DNA of 24,081 bases from CG1-02-33-12 sp964403775 (GTDB lineage: Archaea; Nanobdellota; Nanobdellia; Woesearchaeales; CG1-02-33-12), in assembly GCA_964403775.1 (NCBI GenBank), contig CAYOHL010000006.1:1-24081 (forward strand), written 5' to 3'. Of the stretch, positions 7,364 through 15,160 are shown one piece after another. A program made the translations under genes and the position numbers. Within the stretch, counting starts at the first letter, position 1, and each line of letters opens with the position of its first letter. The notes under the pieces were generated by a model. It was not told the origin of the DNA. It saw nothing but the letters and a program-made list of their open reading frames with translations, and searched no databases.

Positions 7364-7969
7364 ATGGTCTCTGAGGAAAAGAAAAGGGAAATAAAAGAAA
7401 AAGTAGCTGAAGGCAGGATTCTTGCAAGAGCCATAATAGAGATATTGGGAAAGCCAAAAGAGCATGTTGAAAAGGCATTAAGGGTTGTTATTGGCAAGAT
7501 AAAAGAACAAAAAGGCATCAAAATAGTTGAAGAGAAGCTCTTCAATGCAGAAAAGCAGGAAGAGATGTTCAGCACATTTGCAGAGCTGGGGATATTATTC
7601 GAGAATATGGAAACATTAGTGGGATTCTGCTTTGATTTCATGCCCTCTTCTGTTGAGATACTGGATCCTGAAAAACTCAGCTTTAAATCAAATAATTTTG
7701 CAGGGCTTATAAATGACCTCTTAGCAAGGCTTCACCAGATAAACCTTAAGGTTGTTCAAAACAATTCTGAAAAAAAGTTATTAAAGAAGAACATGCTGAA
7801 CATGCTTAAAAACACTGTTGTGATACTTCTCAGCATTAAAACAATGCCCCTGGAGCAGCTTTCAAAGAGCAGCGGAATAATTGAAAAGGACCTGAAGCCA
7901 TTGCTTGATTCCATGGTTAAGGAAAAAACAATTGATTTAAAAGAAGGGGTTTACAGCTTAAAAAAATAA
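7364..7969 (+). CDS. Conserved winged-helix protein in the scpB operon (not ScpA)
   Basis: This 201-residue protein is not assigned to a named family. It appears alpha-helical: an N-terminal segment with EGRILARAIIEILGKPKEHVEKAL, a central region containing VGFCFDFMPSSVEIL, then a Leu/Lys-rich possible coiled coil (about 110-140) and a C-terminal winged helix (about 150-201: PLEQLSKSSGIIEKDLKPLLDSMVKEKTI, ending in a short beta pair). I have an impression of similar proteins in Woesearchaeota-type genomes but cannot confirm it here. It lies one base before scpB, the slot normally held by scpA, yet lacks the ScpA opening (FEGPLDLLL). It may be a partner or regulator of ScpB, or unrelated. Confidence 0.75.
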   Translation: MVSEEKKREIKEKVAEGRILARAIIEILGKPKEHVEKALRVVIGKIKEQKGIKIVEEKLFNAEKQEEMFSTFAELGILFENMETLVGFCFDFMPSSVEILDPEKLSFKSNNFAGLINDLLARLHQINLKVVQNNSEKKLLKKNMLNMLKNTVVILLSIKTMPLEQLSKSSGIIEKDLKPLLDSMVKEKTIDLKEGVYSLKK

Positions 7970-7970
7970 A

Positions 7971-8630
7971 ATGCATGACCTAAAAAAACAGGCAGAGGCA
8001 GTTCTTTTTGCAGCCGGCAGCAGGATTGAAATCAGCGAAATAGCCAGGTTATGCAAATCAGACATAAATTCTTTGAAAGGGGCATTAAAGGAATTGAAAA
8101 AGGATTATGATGAAAAAGATTCAAGCCTTATGCTGTCTGAGGAGGGAAATTTCTGGAAGCTTACTGTCAGGGAAGCATATATGGCTTTAGTGCAGCAGAT
8201 AAATCCCCATACAGAGCTTGACAAAACAACAATTGAAACATTGGCAGTTATTGCATGGAAGGCCCCTATACTGCAGTCAGATGTTATTAAGACAAGGACA
8301 AACAAGGCCTATGACCACATAAAGGAATTAGTTGATTCCGGATTTCTGATAAAGCAAAGGCATGGAAGAAGCTACATGCTAAGGCTGTCACAAAAATTCT
8401 TTGAGTACTTTGACCTAAAGGACAAGAGAGATATTAAGGAAAGGTTTAAGGATTTTGCAGACATTGATGAGGAAGAGCTTAAGAAGGCAGAGGAAGAGAG
8501 ATTAAAAAAAGAAGAGGAATTAGAAGAAACCAAAGAAGAGGCAGAAGAGATAAAAACTGAAAGAACAGAAAAAGAAGAGAAAGAGACAGAAGAGCCAATA
8601 GAAAAAAAGCCAGAGCCAGCAAAAGAATAA
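7971..8630 (+). CDS. scpB: Segregation and condensation protein B
   Basis: ScpB is the non-SMC subunit that, with ScpA, bridges the heads of SMC in chromosome condensation. Residues 1-145 match the family: LKKQAEAVLFAAGSRIEISEIA opens the first winged helix, and TTIETLAVIAWKAPILQSDVIKTR followed by HIKELVDSGFLIKQRHGRSYML is the hallmark second winged helix. Residues ~160-219 form a Glu/Lys-rich low-complexity tail that is unlike folded ScpB and probably disordered. The gene begins one base after the preceding stop and is followed, after 16 bases, by the aminotransferase-like gene. No scpA or smc is in the window. Confidence 0.9.
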   Translation: MHDLKKQAEAVLFAAGSRIEISEIARLCKSDINSLKGALKELKKDYDEKDSSLMLSEEGNFWKLTVREAYMALVQQINPHTELDKTTIETLAVIAWKAPILQSDVIKTRTNKAYDHIKELVDSGFLIKQRHGRSYMLRLSQKFFEYFDLKDKRDIKERFKDFADIDEEELKKAEEERLKKEEELEETKEEAEEIKTERTEKEEKETEEPIEKKPEPAKE

Positions 8631-8646
8631 ATTAAAGGGGATAAAT

Positions 8647-9867
8647 ATGTCATCTATATCAGGGGATAATAACCCATTGCGGGATAAGATAGAACCATAC
8701 ATTAAAAGAATAAAAGAAGCAAGGGAAAGAGGGCTATATTTCTACCTTCAGAGCATTGAGGGGCCATCTGGGCCAAGAGTTATGGTTGATGGCAAAGAAA
8801 AAATAAACCTGTCTTCTTATAATTATCCGTCAATAGTCAATCACCCAAAAATAACAAAAGCAGCTATCAGGGCCATTAAAGAATATGGCGCTGGGACAGC
8901 AGGAGTAAGGTTATTGGCTGGAACATCTCCAATACATAAAGAGCTGGAAGCCAAGATTGCAGAATTCAAAAGAGCAGAAGATGCCGTTACCTACAGCAGC
9001 GGGTATGTAACAAATCTGACAGCTGTATCAACTCTGTGCAGAACAGGGGATTTGGTTATAATGGACAAGCTGGACCATGCAAGCATAATTGACGGCTGTG
9101 TGCTTTCAGGCGCTGACCACAAAACATACCTGCATAATAATATGGAAAGTTTAGAAAAGATTTTGGCTGGCTCAAAGGAAAAGTATGAAGGCAGATTTAA
9201 ATTAATAATAGTGGATGCAGTATACAGCATGGATGGGGACATAGCCAACCTGCCTGAGATATCCTATTTGGCTAAAAAATATAATGCAAAGCTTATGGTA
9301 GATGAGGCCCATTCTATCGGCCACATAGGTAAAACAGGCCATGGTATAGAGGAGCATTTTAACATGAAGGGGGCTGTTGACATACATATGGGAACACTGA
9401 GCAAGGCAATTCCAAGCATAGGCGGCTATATAGCTAGTGATAAAGACCTGGTTGCTTATCTGAAACATGGTTCCAGGGCATTTATTTTTTCAGCCAGCAT
9501 TCCGCAAGTTAATATTGCTGTTGCAAAAGCCTCTCTTGAGGTCATAGAAAGCGAGCCCTGGCGTATGACCAGATTACATAACAGGGCTGAGCAATTCAGA
9601 AAAGGCCTGAAAAAAATGGGTTATGATACTGGATACAGCAATACTGCTCTTATTCCCATAATGATTCGTGACGAGGAAAAGACCCTAAAGCTGGCTAGAT
9701 TAATTAATGACAGAGGATTATTTGTAATGCCCATAATCTTTCCGGCAGTTCCAAAAAATACTGACAGGTTGAGAACCCATGTCCAAGCAGGGCATACTGA
9801 GGAAGATATTTCCAAAGCACTGGATATTCTTGAGGTATCAGGAAAAGAGCTAGGGATATTAAAATAA
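8647..9867 (+). CDS. Alpha-oxoamine synthase family PLP enzyme (KBL/BioF/SPT-like)
   Basis: This 406-residue protein is a fold-type I PLP enzyme of the group that condenses an amino acid with an acyl-CoA or acyl carrier: glycine C-acetyltransferase, 8-amino-7-oxononanoate synthase and serine palmitoyltransferase. Diagnostic parts are NLSSYNYP near residue 55, GAGTAGVRLLAGT, the pyrophosphate-side D219-EAHS, and GTLSK with the Schiff-base lysine at 253 followed by SIGGYIAS. Length is typical. No biotin genes, threonine dehydrogenase or sphingolipid genes lie nearby, so the exact substrate is open. An AGGGG motif six bases before ATG 8647 gives a plausible ribosome-binding site, and the 16-base gap to scpB suggests cotranscription. 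Confidence 0.85.
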   Translation: MSSISGDNNPLRDKIEPYIKRIKEARERGLYFYLQSIEGPSGPRVMVDGKEKINLSSYNYPSIVNHPKITKAAIRAIKEYGAGTAGVRLLAGTSPIHKELEAKIAEFKRAEDAVTYSSGYVTNLTAVSTLCRTGDLVIMDKLDHASIIDGCVLSGADHKTYLHNNMESLEKILAGSKEKYEGRFKLIIVDAVYSMDGDIANLPEISYLAKKYNAKLMVDEAHSIGHIGKTGHGIEEHFNMKGAVDIHMGTLSKAIPSIGGYIASDKDLVAYLKHGSRAFIFSASIPQVNIAVAKASLEVIESEPWRMTRLHNRAEQFRKGLKKMGYDTGYSNTALIPIMIRDEEKTLKLARLINDRGLFVMPIIFPAVPKNTDRLRTHVQAGHTEEDISKALDILEVSGKELGILK

Positions 9868-9898
9868 GATAAACCAAAACCATAAAACAAAAAATAAG

Positions 9899-10045
9899 AT
9901 GCTTTTGCTAAAATGCCCAAAATGCGGCCAAAAGATGAAATACAGCAGTGCAACTGGCATGCTTACAAAGAAAAGAAAGAGATGCGTTTACTGCGGCCAT
10001 TCTTTTAAGGTTGTTGAAAATATTCTGAAAAAAATTAAAATTTAA
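9899..10045 (+). CDS. 48-residue zinc-ribbon protein
   Basis: A short open frame from ATG 9899 to TAA 10043 encodes 48 residues with two Cys pairs: C6-PK-C9-G and C29-VY-C32-G, spaced 19 residues apart, followed by a basic stretch. Such a CxxCG(x19)CxxCG layout is a zinc ribbon, common in small archaeal transcription, replication or RNA-related proteins. The middle is Lys/Arg-rich (TKKRKR), suggesting nucleic-acid binding (inference). It starts 31 bases after the aminotransferase-like gene and ends just before the promoter of the dUTPase gene, so it is probably the last gene of the scpB operon. The Cys pattern makes a chance frame unlikely; I do not recognise a named family. Confidence 0.75.
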   Translation: MLLLKCPKCGQKMKYSSATGMLTKKRKRCVYCGHSFKVVENILKKIKI

Positions 10046-10059
10046 AAATCTCTAGAAAA

Positions 10060-10068
10060 CTTTAAATA
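10060..10068 (+). promoter_or_regulatory. TATA box of the dUTPase gene
   Basis: CTTTAAATA lies about 55 bases before the GTG at 10120. A start near 10091 would leave a leader of about 30 bases, unlike the leaderless genes nearby, and the leader contains AGGTG at 10118-10122. Confidence 0.45.
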
Positions 10069-10119
10069 GTTACAGTTTAACTATTGTTTTGTAACTGAAC
10101 ACAAGCTTCGGTTAAAAAG

Positions 10120-10608
10120 GTGGTAAAAATAGCAGGAGAAAAACCTGAGACAATACTAAAACTAAAGAAGCTTTCCAAGGATGTTGAACTTCCAGAGTAT
10201 GCCTTGGACACAGACCTTGGTTTTGACATAAGGGCAAACGAAACAGTCACAATACCTATTTCTGAGCAAAGAACAATAAAAACAGGCTTTGCAATAGAAA
10301 TACCTGAGGGCCACATAGGCCTTGTAAGGGACAGGGCAGGCATTATAACAAAGATGGGCCTTCACACAGCAGCAGGGACATTTGACCCTGCATACCGCGG
10401 TGAGGTTTCAATAGTGCTTGTAAACTGCGGAGAGCATGATGTTCAGGTTGAAAAAGGCATGAGGATTGCCCAAATGATAATCCTTCCTGTAACAAAGGCC
10501 AAATTAAAAGAAGTAAAAGAGCTTTCTTCAACTGAAAGAGACAAAAGAGGCTTCAGCTCAACAGGCTTCAGGGAAATCATAAAGGAGCTTGAAAACTGCA
10601 GCAAATAG
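10120..10608 (+). CDS. dut: dUTP diphosphatase (trimeric dUTPase)
   Basis: This 162-residue protein shows the five motifs of trimeric dUTPases: DTDLGFDIRA (motif 1), VRDRAGI (motif 2), GTFDPAYRGEV (motif 3), RIAQMII (motif 4) and RGFSSTG near the C-terminus (motif 5, which closes over the nucleotide). It hydrolyses dUTP to dUMP and diphosphate, keeping uracil out of DNA and supplying thymidylate precursor. A bifunctional dCTP deaminase is less likely given the clear motif 5 and the separate dCMP deaminase gene at 6718. The start is uncertain: GTG 10120 overlaps AGGTG, while an in-frame ATA at 10129 lies six bases after it; an in-frame stop at 10096 excludes anything much further upstream. Confidence 0.88.
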   Translation: MVKIAGEKPETILKLKKLSKDVELPEYALDTDLGFDIRANETVTIPISEQRTIKTGFAIEIPEGHIGLVRDRAGIITKMGLHTAAGTFDPAYRGEVSIVLVNCGEHDVQVEKGMRIAQMIILPVTKAKLKEVKELSSTERDKRGFSSTGFREIIKELENCSK

Positions 10609-10635
10609 CCATTTAAAAATTCCTGATTTTTATTC

Positions 10636-10642
10636 TTTTTTT
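10636..10642 (+). terminator. Oligo-T terminator after dut
   Basis: A run of seven T, preceded by another T-rich stretch from 10627, sits about 28 bases after the dut stop with no strong hairpin. This is the usual form of intrinsic archaeal termination. It separates dut from the gyrA promoter. Confidence 0.5.
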
Positions 10643-10697
10643 AATTATTAAAACCCTTCAATTCTAGCAGTACAAGGCCTATACTCCTAACCCAAAA

Positions 10698-10708
10698 GAT
10701 ATATAAAC
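10698..10708 (+). promoter_or_regulatory. TATA box of gyrA
   Basis: GATATATAAAC preceded by an A-rich BRE-like stretch lies about 34 bases before ATG 10738, predicting a leader of about eight bases. Confidence 0.6.
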
Positions 10709-10737
10709 TAAGCTGGATTACTATTTGCCGAGAGAAA

Positions 10738-13164
10738 ATGCCTGAAAATGAGCAAAAGGAACAGAGAATTGTAAAGAGATTAATTGCTGATGAGATGAGG
10801 GAATCCTATATTTCATACTCAATGAGCGTAATAGTTGGAAGGGCCCTTCCAGATGCCCGTGACGGCCTAAAGCCAGTGCACAGAAGGGTTTTATATACAA
10901 TGTATGAAAATGGCCTGTTCCACAACAAGCCATTCAGGAAATCAGCAAATGTTGTGGGCAATTGTATGGCTAAATACCACCCACATGGCGATGCAGCCAT
11001 TTATGATACATTGGTTAGGATGGCCCAGGATTTCTCACTTAGGTATCCTTTGGTGCAGGGCCATGGCAACTTTGGCTCAATTGACGGCGACAGCCCGGCT
11101 GCCATGCGATATTCTGAGGCAAGGCTGTCAAAACTTGCAGAGGAAATGCTTGAAGATATTGACAAGGAAACAGTCAAATTCCAGCCAAACTTTGATGACT
11201 CGGCAAAAGAGCCAATCATATTGCCATCAAAACTTCCCAACTTATTGATTAACGGCTCTTCTGGAATTGCTGTTGGCATGGCAACCAATATGCCCCCTCA
11301 TAACCTTGTTGAGATAGCAGACGGCATAATAAAGGTTATTGACAATCCAAATATAACTGTTGATGAGCTTATTGCTGTAATAAAAGGTCCTGATTTTCCA
11401 ACTGGTGGATTAATCTGCGGCAGAGCAGGAATAATAAGTGCATATCATACAGGCCGCGGGAGAATAGTTGTAAGGTCAAAGACAGAGATTATTGACAAGG
11501 CAAACAAAAAAGCAATAATCATCTCTGAAATACCTTATATGGTTAATAAGGCAGTTTTAGTAGAGCAGATAGCGGATAATGTTAGGAATAAAAGAATAAG
11601 TGGGATATCTGACTTAAGGGATGAATCAGACAGGGAGGGCATAAGAGTAGTTGTAGAGCTGAAAAAAGATGCTAACCCTGAGATTGTGCTTAACCAGCTT
11701 TACAAGCACACAAGAATGCAGGATTCATTTGGAATCATAAACCTTGCTCTTGTGAATAACCAGCCAAAAGTCCTTAACCTCAGGGAATTGATTATCTGCC
11801 ACATAAACCACCGCAGGCAGGTTATAAGGAAAAGAACAGAGTTTGACTTAACAAAAGCAGAGGAAAGAGCCCATATTTTGAAAGGGCTTAGGATTGCGCT
11901 TGCAAACATTGACAATGTTATAACTTTAATAAAAAAATCAGTCTCAGCAGATGATGCAAGAAAGCTGTTGATTTCAAGATTTAAGCTGACTGAAAAACAG
12001 GCAAACGCTGTTCTTGATATGAAACTGCAGAAATTAAGCTCGCTTGAGCAGAAGAAAATAAAGGATGAGCTTGAATCATTGCTGAAGCTAATAGAGCAGC
12101 TGAAGGCAATACTTGCATCAGAGCAGAAGATTCTCAATATAATAAAAACCGAGCTTTTGGAATTAAAGAAAAAATATGGAGATGAGCGAAGAACCCATTT
12201 CACAGACATAGAAGAGGATATTGAGATAGAGGACCTGATAAAAGAGGAGGAGATGGTAATCATAGTAACCCATGACGGCTATATAAAAAGACTGCCTTTG
12301 GATACATACAAGCAGCAGCATCGTGGCGGTAAAGGAGTTATAGCAACCAAAACAAAGGAAGAGGACTTTGTTGAGGATATTTTTATTACATCAACCCATT
12401 CATACCTGCTGTTTTTCACAGACAGGGGAATGGTTTACTGGCTCAAGGCATATAAAGTGCCAGAGGAGTCAAGGATTGCAAAGGGAAAGGCAATCATCAA
12501 TCTTTTAAATCTTAAGAATGAAAAGATAACCTCTGTTATTCCAATAAGGGAATTCAAAAAAGGCTATTATCTGCTTATGGCAACAAAGAACGGAATTATC
12601 AAGAAAACAGAGTTAGAGGCATATTCAAGGCCAAGGGCAAACGGCATAATTGCAATAAACCTTGATAAGGGAGACGAGCTTATTAATGCTGTTTTAACAG
12701 ATGGGGCAAAAAATATTCTTTTGGCAACAAGAAGCGGAATGGCTGTAAAGTTTAATGAAAGGGATGCAAGGCCTGTTGGCAGGACTTCAAGAGGGGTTAT
12801 AGGAATAAGGCTCAGGGAAAATGATTGTGTTGTTGGGATGATAATTGCAGATGATAATAAGGCTTTGCTGACCATAACTGAAAACGGGTATGGAAAAAGA
12901 ACATTGATCAATAATTATAGATTAATAAACAGGGGAGGTTATGGTGTTATAAACATACAGTGCAGCGAGAGAAACGGAAATGTTGTCTCTGTAAACTCTA
13001 TTAATGGCAGCGATGAAATAATATTGATAAGCAGAAGGGGAATTGTTATAAGAATGCCTGCAAACGGCATTTCCCTAATAGGCAGGAACACCCAGGGAGT
13101 CAGGCTTATGAGGCTTAGCAATGATGACAGCGTTGTTTCTGCTGCAAAAATAATCAATGACTAA
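10738..13164 (+). CDS. gyrA: DNA gyrase subunit A
   Basis: This 808-residue type IIA topoisomerase subunit breaks and rejoins DNA; with GyrB it introduces negative supercoils. The N-terminal breakage domain holds SYISYSMSVIVGRALPDARDGLKPVHRR, the recognition helix HPHGDAAIYD and the catalytic Tyr125 in AAMRYSEARLS. A long coiled coil follows (about residues 365-480). The C-terminal beta-pinwheel (about 500-808) contains the GyrA box Q527-HRGGKG, which marks gyrase rather than topoisomerase IV. Ala86 takes the place of E. coli Ser83, while Asp90 matches Asp87. Archaeal gyrase is generally regarded as acquired from bacteria. No gyrB lies in this window. The length is close to the usual 800-880. 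Confidence 0.93.
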   Translation: MPENEQKEQRIVKRLIADEMRESYISYSMSVIVGRALPDARDGLKPVHRRVLYTMYENGLFHNKPFRKSANVVGNCMAKYHPHGDAAIYDTLVRMAQDFSLRYPLVQGHGNFGSIDGDSPAAMRYSEARLSKLAEEMLEDIDKETVKFQPNFDDSAKEPIILPSKLPNLLINGSSGIAVGMATNMPPHNLVEIADGIIKVIDNPNITVDELIAVIKGPDFPTGGLICGRAGIISAYHTGRGRIVVRSKTEIIDKANKKAIIISEIPYMVNKAVLVEQIADNVRNKRISGISDLRDESDREGIRVVVELKKDANPEIVLNQLYKHTRMQDSFGIINLALVNNQPKVLNLRELIICHINHRRQVIRKRTEFDLTKAEERAHILKGLRIALANIDNVITLIKKSVSADDARKLLISRFKLTEKQANAVLDMKLQKLSSLEQKKIKDELESLLKLIEQLKAILASEQKILNIIKTELLELKKKYGDERRTHFTDIEEDIEIEDLIKEEEMVIIVTHDGYIKRLPLDTYKQQHRGGKGVIATKTKEEDFVEDIFITSTHSYLLFFTDRGMVYWLKAYKVPEESRIAKGKAIINLLNLKNEKITSVIPIREFKKGYYLLMATKNGIIKKTELEAYSRPRANGIIAINLDKGDELINAVLTDGAKNILLATRSGMAVKFNERDARPVGRTSRGVIGIRLRENDCVVGMIIADDNKALLTITENGYGKRTLINNYRLINRGGYGVINIQCSERNGNVVSVNSINGSDEIILISRRGIVIRMPANGISLIGRNTQGVRLMRLSNDDSVVSAAKIIND

Positions 13165-13165
13165 A

Positions 13166-13174
13166 TTTAAATAA
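13166..13174 (+). promoter_or_regulatory. TATA box of the THUMP methyltransferase gene
   Basis: TTTAAATAA begins two bases after the gyrA stop and is centred 26 bases before ATG 13196, giving a leaderless transcript. A T6 run at 13184-13189 just downstream could also terminate gyrA. Confidence 0.6.
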
Positions 13175-13195
13175 ACTAACTTCTTTTTTACTCTC

Positions 13196-14347
13196 ATGAA
13201 AGCAATTGCAATAACACACAAGGGAACAGAGGACATAGCTGCTTTGGAGGTCAAAGAGTTAATTAAAGCTGATTCCAAGATTAATGAGACAGTTGTATTG
13301 TTTGAGCCAAAAAATATGGTTGATTTGTGCATATTGGCTTATAAGGCGCAGTCAATAACCAGGGTTGTCTATTTATTTGATGAGTTTAAAATCCAGACTG
13401 ATTTTAATGAAATCCTTAAAACAATAGAAAAAAGAATCAAGAAAATAAATCTTGACAAATGGCTTGATAAAAACAAGAGCTTTAAGGTAGCTTGCAAAAG
13501 AATCAACAGCCATGATTTCAGCAGCCAGGATATGGAAAAAGAAGCAGGCGCTTTCATAATAGAGAATATAAAACAAAAAAAAGCATATGACCAAAAGGTT
13601 GACCTTGAAAACCCTGACTTGGTATTTTATATTTATATCTTCAATGAAAGATGCTATCTTGGAATTGATTTCTGCGGGTTTGACCTGGGCAAAAGGGATT
13701 ACAAGGTTTTCAGCAACGCATCTGACATAAAGGGAACAATAGCCTACTCATTATTAAGGATCGCTGGCTATGAAAAACAAAAAAGGCTTCTTGACCCCTT
13801 CTGCAGCTCAGGTGTTATCCCAATAGAGGCAGCTCTTTACAGCAGAGGAACTGTAAATTACCACAGAAAAGATGAATTTGCCTTTCTTAAGCTAAAGCCA
13901 TTTGAAAAAAATGATTTTGAGGGCTTATTTAACAAACTGGACAAAGAAGGCAACAAAAGCAAACCCCTTATTTCAGCAACTGACCAGCAGTTATATCATA
14001 TAAGGTCTGCAAAAAAGAATGCAAAGATAGCTGCAGTAAGCAAAGATATTGAATTTTCAAGAGTAGACATTGAATGGCTTGACACAAGGTTTGATAAGAA
14101 TGAGATTGATTTAATTGTTGCAAAGCCATTGTTTTCAAAATATGACCTGCAAAGAACAAAAAAGACCTATGATGAGTTCTTTTATGCTGCAAAATATATT
14201 CTTTCGGAAAAGGGAAAAATTGTCTTGATATCAAGATCAGCAGAGCTCTTAAATCAGAGCGCAGAAAAGCATGGCTTTAAGACAGCAGAGGAGAGGAATG
14301 TTTGGCAGGGTCAGCAAAAGCTTGAAATAACTGTTTTTAATAACTAA
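13196..14347 (+). CDS. THUMP-domain RNA methyltransferase-like protein with altered motif IV
   Basis: This 383-residue protein resembles the RlmL/Trm14 group of RNA guanine-N2 methyltransferases. The N-terminal region (MKAIAITHKGTEDIAALEVKEL, then a THUMP-like part to about residue 160) precedes a Rossmann domain. LGIDFCGFDLGKRDYKV and the SAM-binding D200-PFCSSGVIPIEAAL are recognisable. The catalytic motif IV, normally NPPYG, reads VAKPLFSKYD at residues 308-317, so the key Asn/Asp-Pro-Pro-aromatic is lost. SAM binding therefore looks intact except for a Ser in the GxG loop, but methyl transfer to a guanine is doubtful. It may act on another base, work with a partner, or bind RNA only. It has its own promoter immediately after gyrA. 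Confidence 0.75.
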   Translation: MKAIAITHKGTEDIAALEVKELIKADSKINETVVLFEPKNMVDLCILAYKAQSITRVVYLFDEFKIQTDFNEILKTIEKRIKKINLDKWLDKNKSFKVACKRINSHDFSSQDMEKEAGAFIIENIKQKKAYDQKVDLENPDLVFYIYIFNERCYLGIDFCGFDLGKRDYKVFSNASDIKGTIAYSLLRIAGYEKQKRLLDPFCSSGVIPIEAALYSRGTVNYHRKDEFAFLKLKPFEKNDFEGLFNKLDKEGNKSKPLISATDQQLYHIRSAKKNAKIAAVSKDIEFSRVDIEWLDTRFDKNEIDLIVAKPLFSKYDLQRTKKTYDEFFYAAKYILSEKGKIVLISRSAELLNQSAEKHGFKTAEERNVWQGQQKLEITVFNN

Positions 14348-14359
14348 AACATCAAAAGT

Positions 14360-14367
14360 TTTATATA
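14360..14367 (+). promoter_or_regulatory. TATA box of the membrane-protein/transglycosylase operon
   Basis: TTTATATA preceded by AAAAG (BRE-like) is centred 26 bases before ATG 14390, giving a leaderless transcript. Confidence 0.6.
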
Positions 14368-14389
14368 CAACCCATGTTATTAAACTAGT

Positions 14390-15160
14390 ATGAAAAAAAG
14401 AGGGCAAATAACTCCGTTTATTATTCTTGGATTAGTGTTCCTATTGTTCTTCCTGATTATTTTATTTACCAAAAGCTACCGCATTGAAAAAATAGGGGCT
14501 ATCTCATCGCATGAGATAAACCCTATAAAATATTATGTTGATTTATGTGTAAAGTCATCTGCATCTGACGCATTATACATCCTTGGTGTGCAGGGCGGTT
14601 ATACAGCTCAACCACAGCTTTATTTTCAGTCTGCTTATGCAAAGATAGCTTATTGGTACTACAAAGGATATGATATACCCCCTACAATTGAAGAAATGGA
14701 GCAGGAGCTTTCTGCATATGTGGAAAAGGCTCTGCCGGAGTGTGTTGAATACCTTGGTGCTTTCAGTGATATGGGCTTTGAGTTTGAATTTGGAGAAATC
14801 AATGCAAAAACAAAAATAAATGAAAACAATGTTGAGTTTAATATTGATTACCCTATAACCATAAAAAAAGGAGACTCTGAATCAAAAATAAAAGACTTTT
14901 ACAGGAGTTTTCCAGTAAGGCTTGGCCATGTCCATGGCATAGCAGAAGAAATAGTCGGAAAAGAGGTTGAAGACCCTGACTGGATAGATATGACTTATTT
15001 AGTCAGCCAGGACCTTAATTTCAAATTGTATTTCCCTGACAAAAATACATTAATTTATTCTATTTTAGACAACCAGTCTGTTATTAAGTATGGCACTCCA
15101 TTTATGTTTTTATTTGCAAACCTATTTGAAGAAAAAGAATCTCTCAAGGAAAATGAATAA
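14390..15160 (+). CDS. Membrane-anchored extracytoplasmic protein, DPANN-type N-terminus
   Basis: This 256-residue protein opens with MKKRGQITPFIILGLVFLL and one hydrophobic helix (about 8-28), a start resembling pilin-like or class III signal sequences and, as I recall, recurrent in DPANN secreted proteins; the pilin Glu5 is not evident. The remainder is predicted outside the cell: a helical region with C53 and C116 as a possible disulfide, then a beta-rich part (EFEFGEINAKTKINENNVEF) and an aromatic C-terminus. No catalytic motif is visible and no family is recognised. Its stop overlaps the next gene, a secreted transglycosylase-like protein, by eight bases, so the two are probably made together; it might serve as an anchor or export helper (inference). 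Confidence 0.7.
   Translation: MKKRGQITPFIILGLVFLLFFLIILFTKSYRIEKIGAISSHEINPIKYYVDLCVKSSASDALYILGVQGGYTAQPQLYFQSAYAKIAYWYYKGYDIPPTIEEMEQELSAYVEKALPECVEYLGAFSDMGFEFEFGEINAKTKINENNVEFNIDYPITIKKGDSESKIKDFYRSFPVRLGHVHGIAEEIVGKEVEDPDWIDMTYLVSQDLNFKLYFPDKNTLIYSILDNQSVIKYGTPFMFLFANLFEEKESLKENE

Noticed and set aside
7364..7969. Calling this gene scpA because it precedes scpB
   Set aside because: The ScpA opening and kleisin motifs are absent, so position alone is not enough.
8372..8702. Ser-rich and Phe-rich minus-strand frames opposite the scpB tail
   Set aside because: They are the complement of a Glu/Lys low-complexity tail and have no start signals or motifs.
11700..12263. 187-residue minus-strand reading frame
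   Set aside because: It runs antisense to the conserved gyrA coiled coil, is Ser/Phe-rich as expected from the complement of Glu/Lys-rich codons, and shows no domain.
15090..15152. Upstream ATG for transglycosylase 1
   Set aside because: It lies deep inside the previous gene and puts 21 non-signal residues before a clear signal peptide that begins at 15153.
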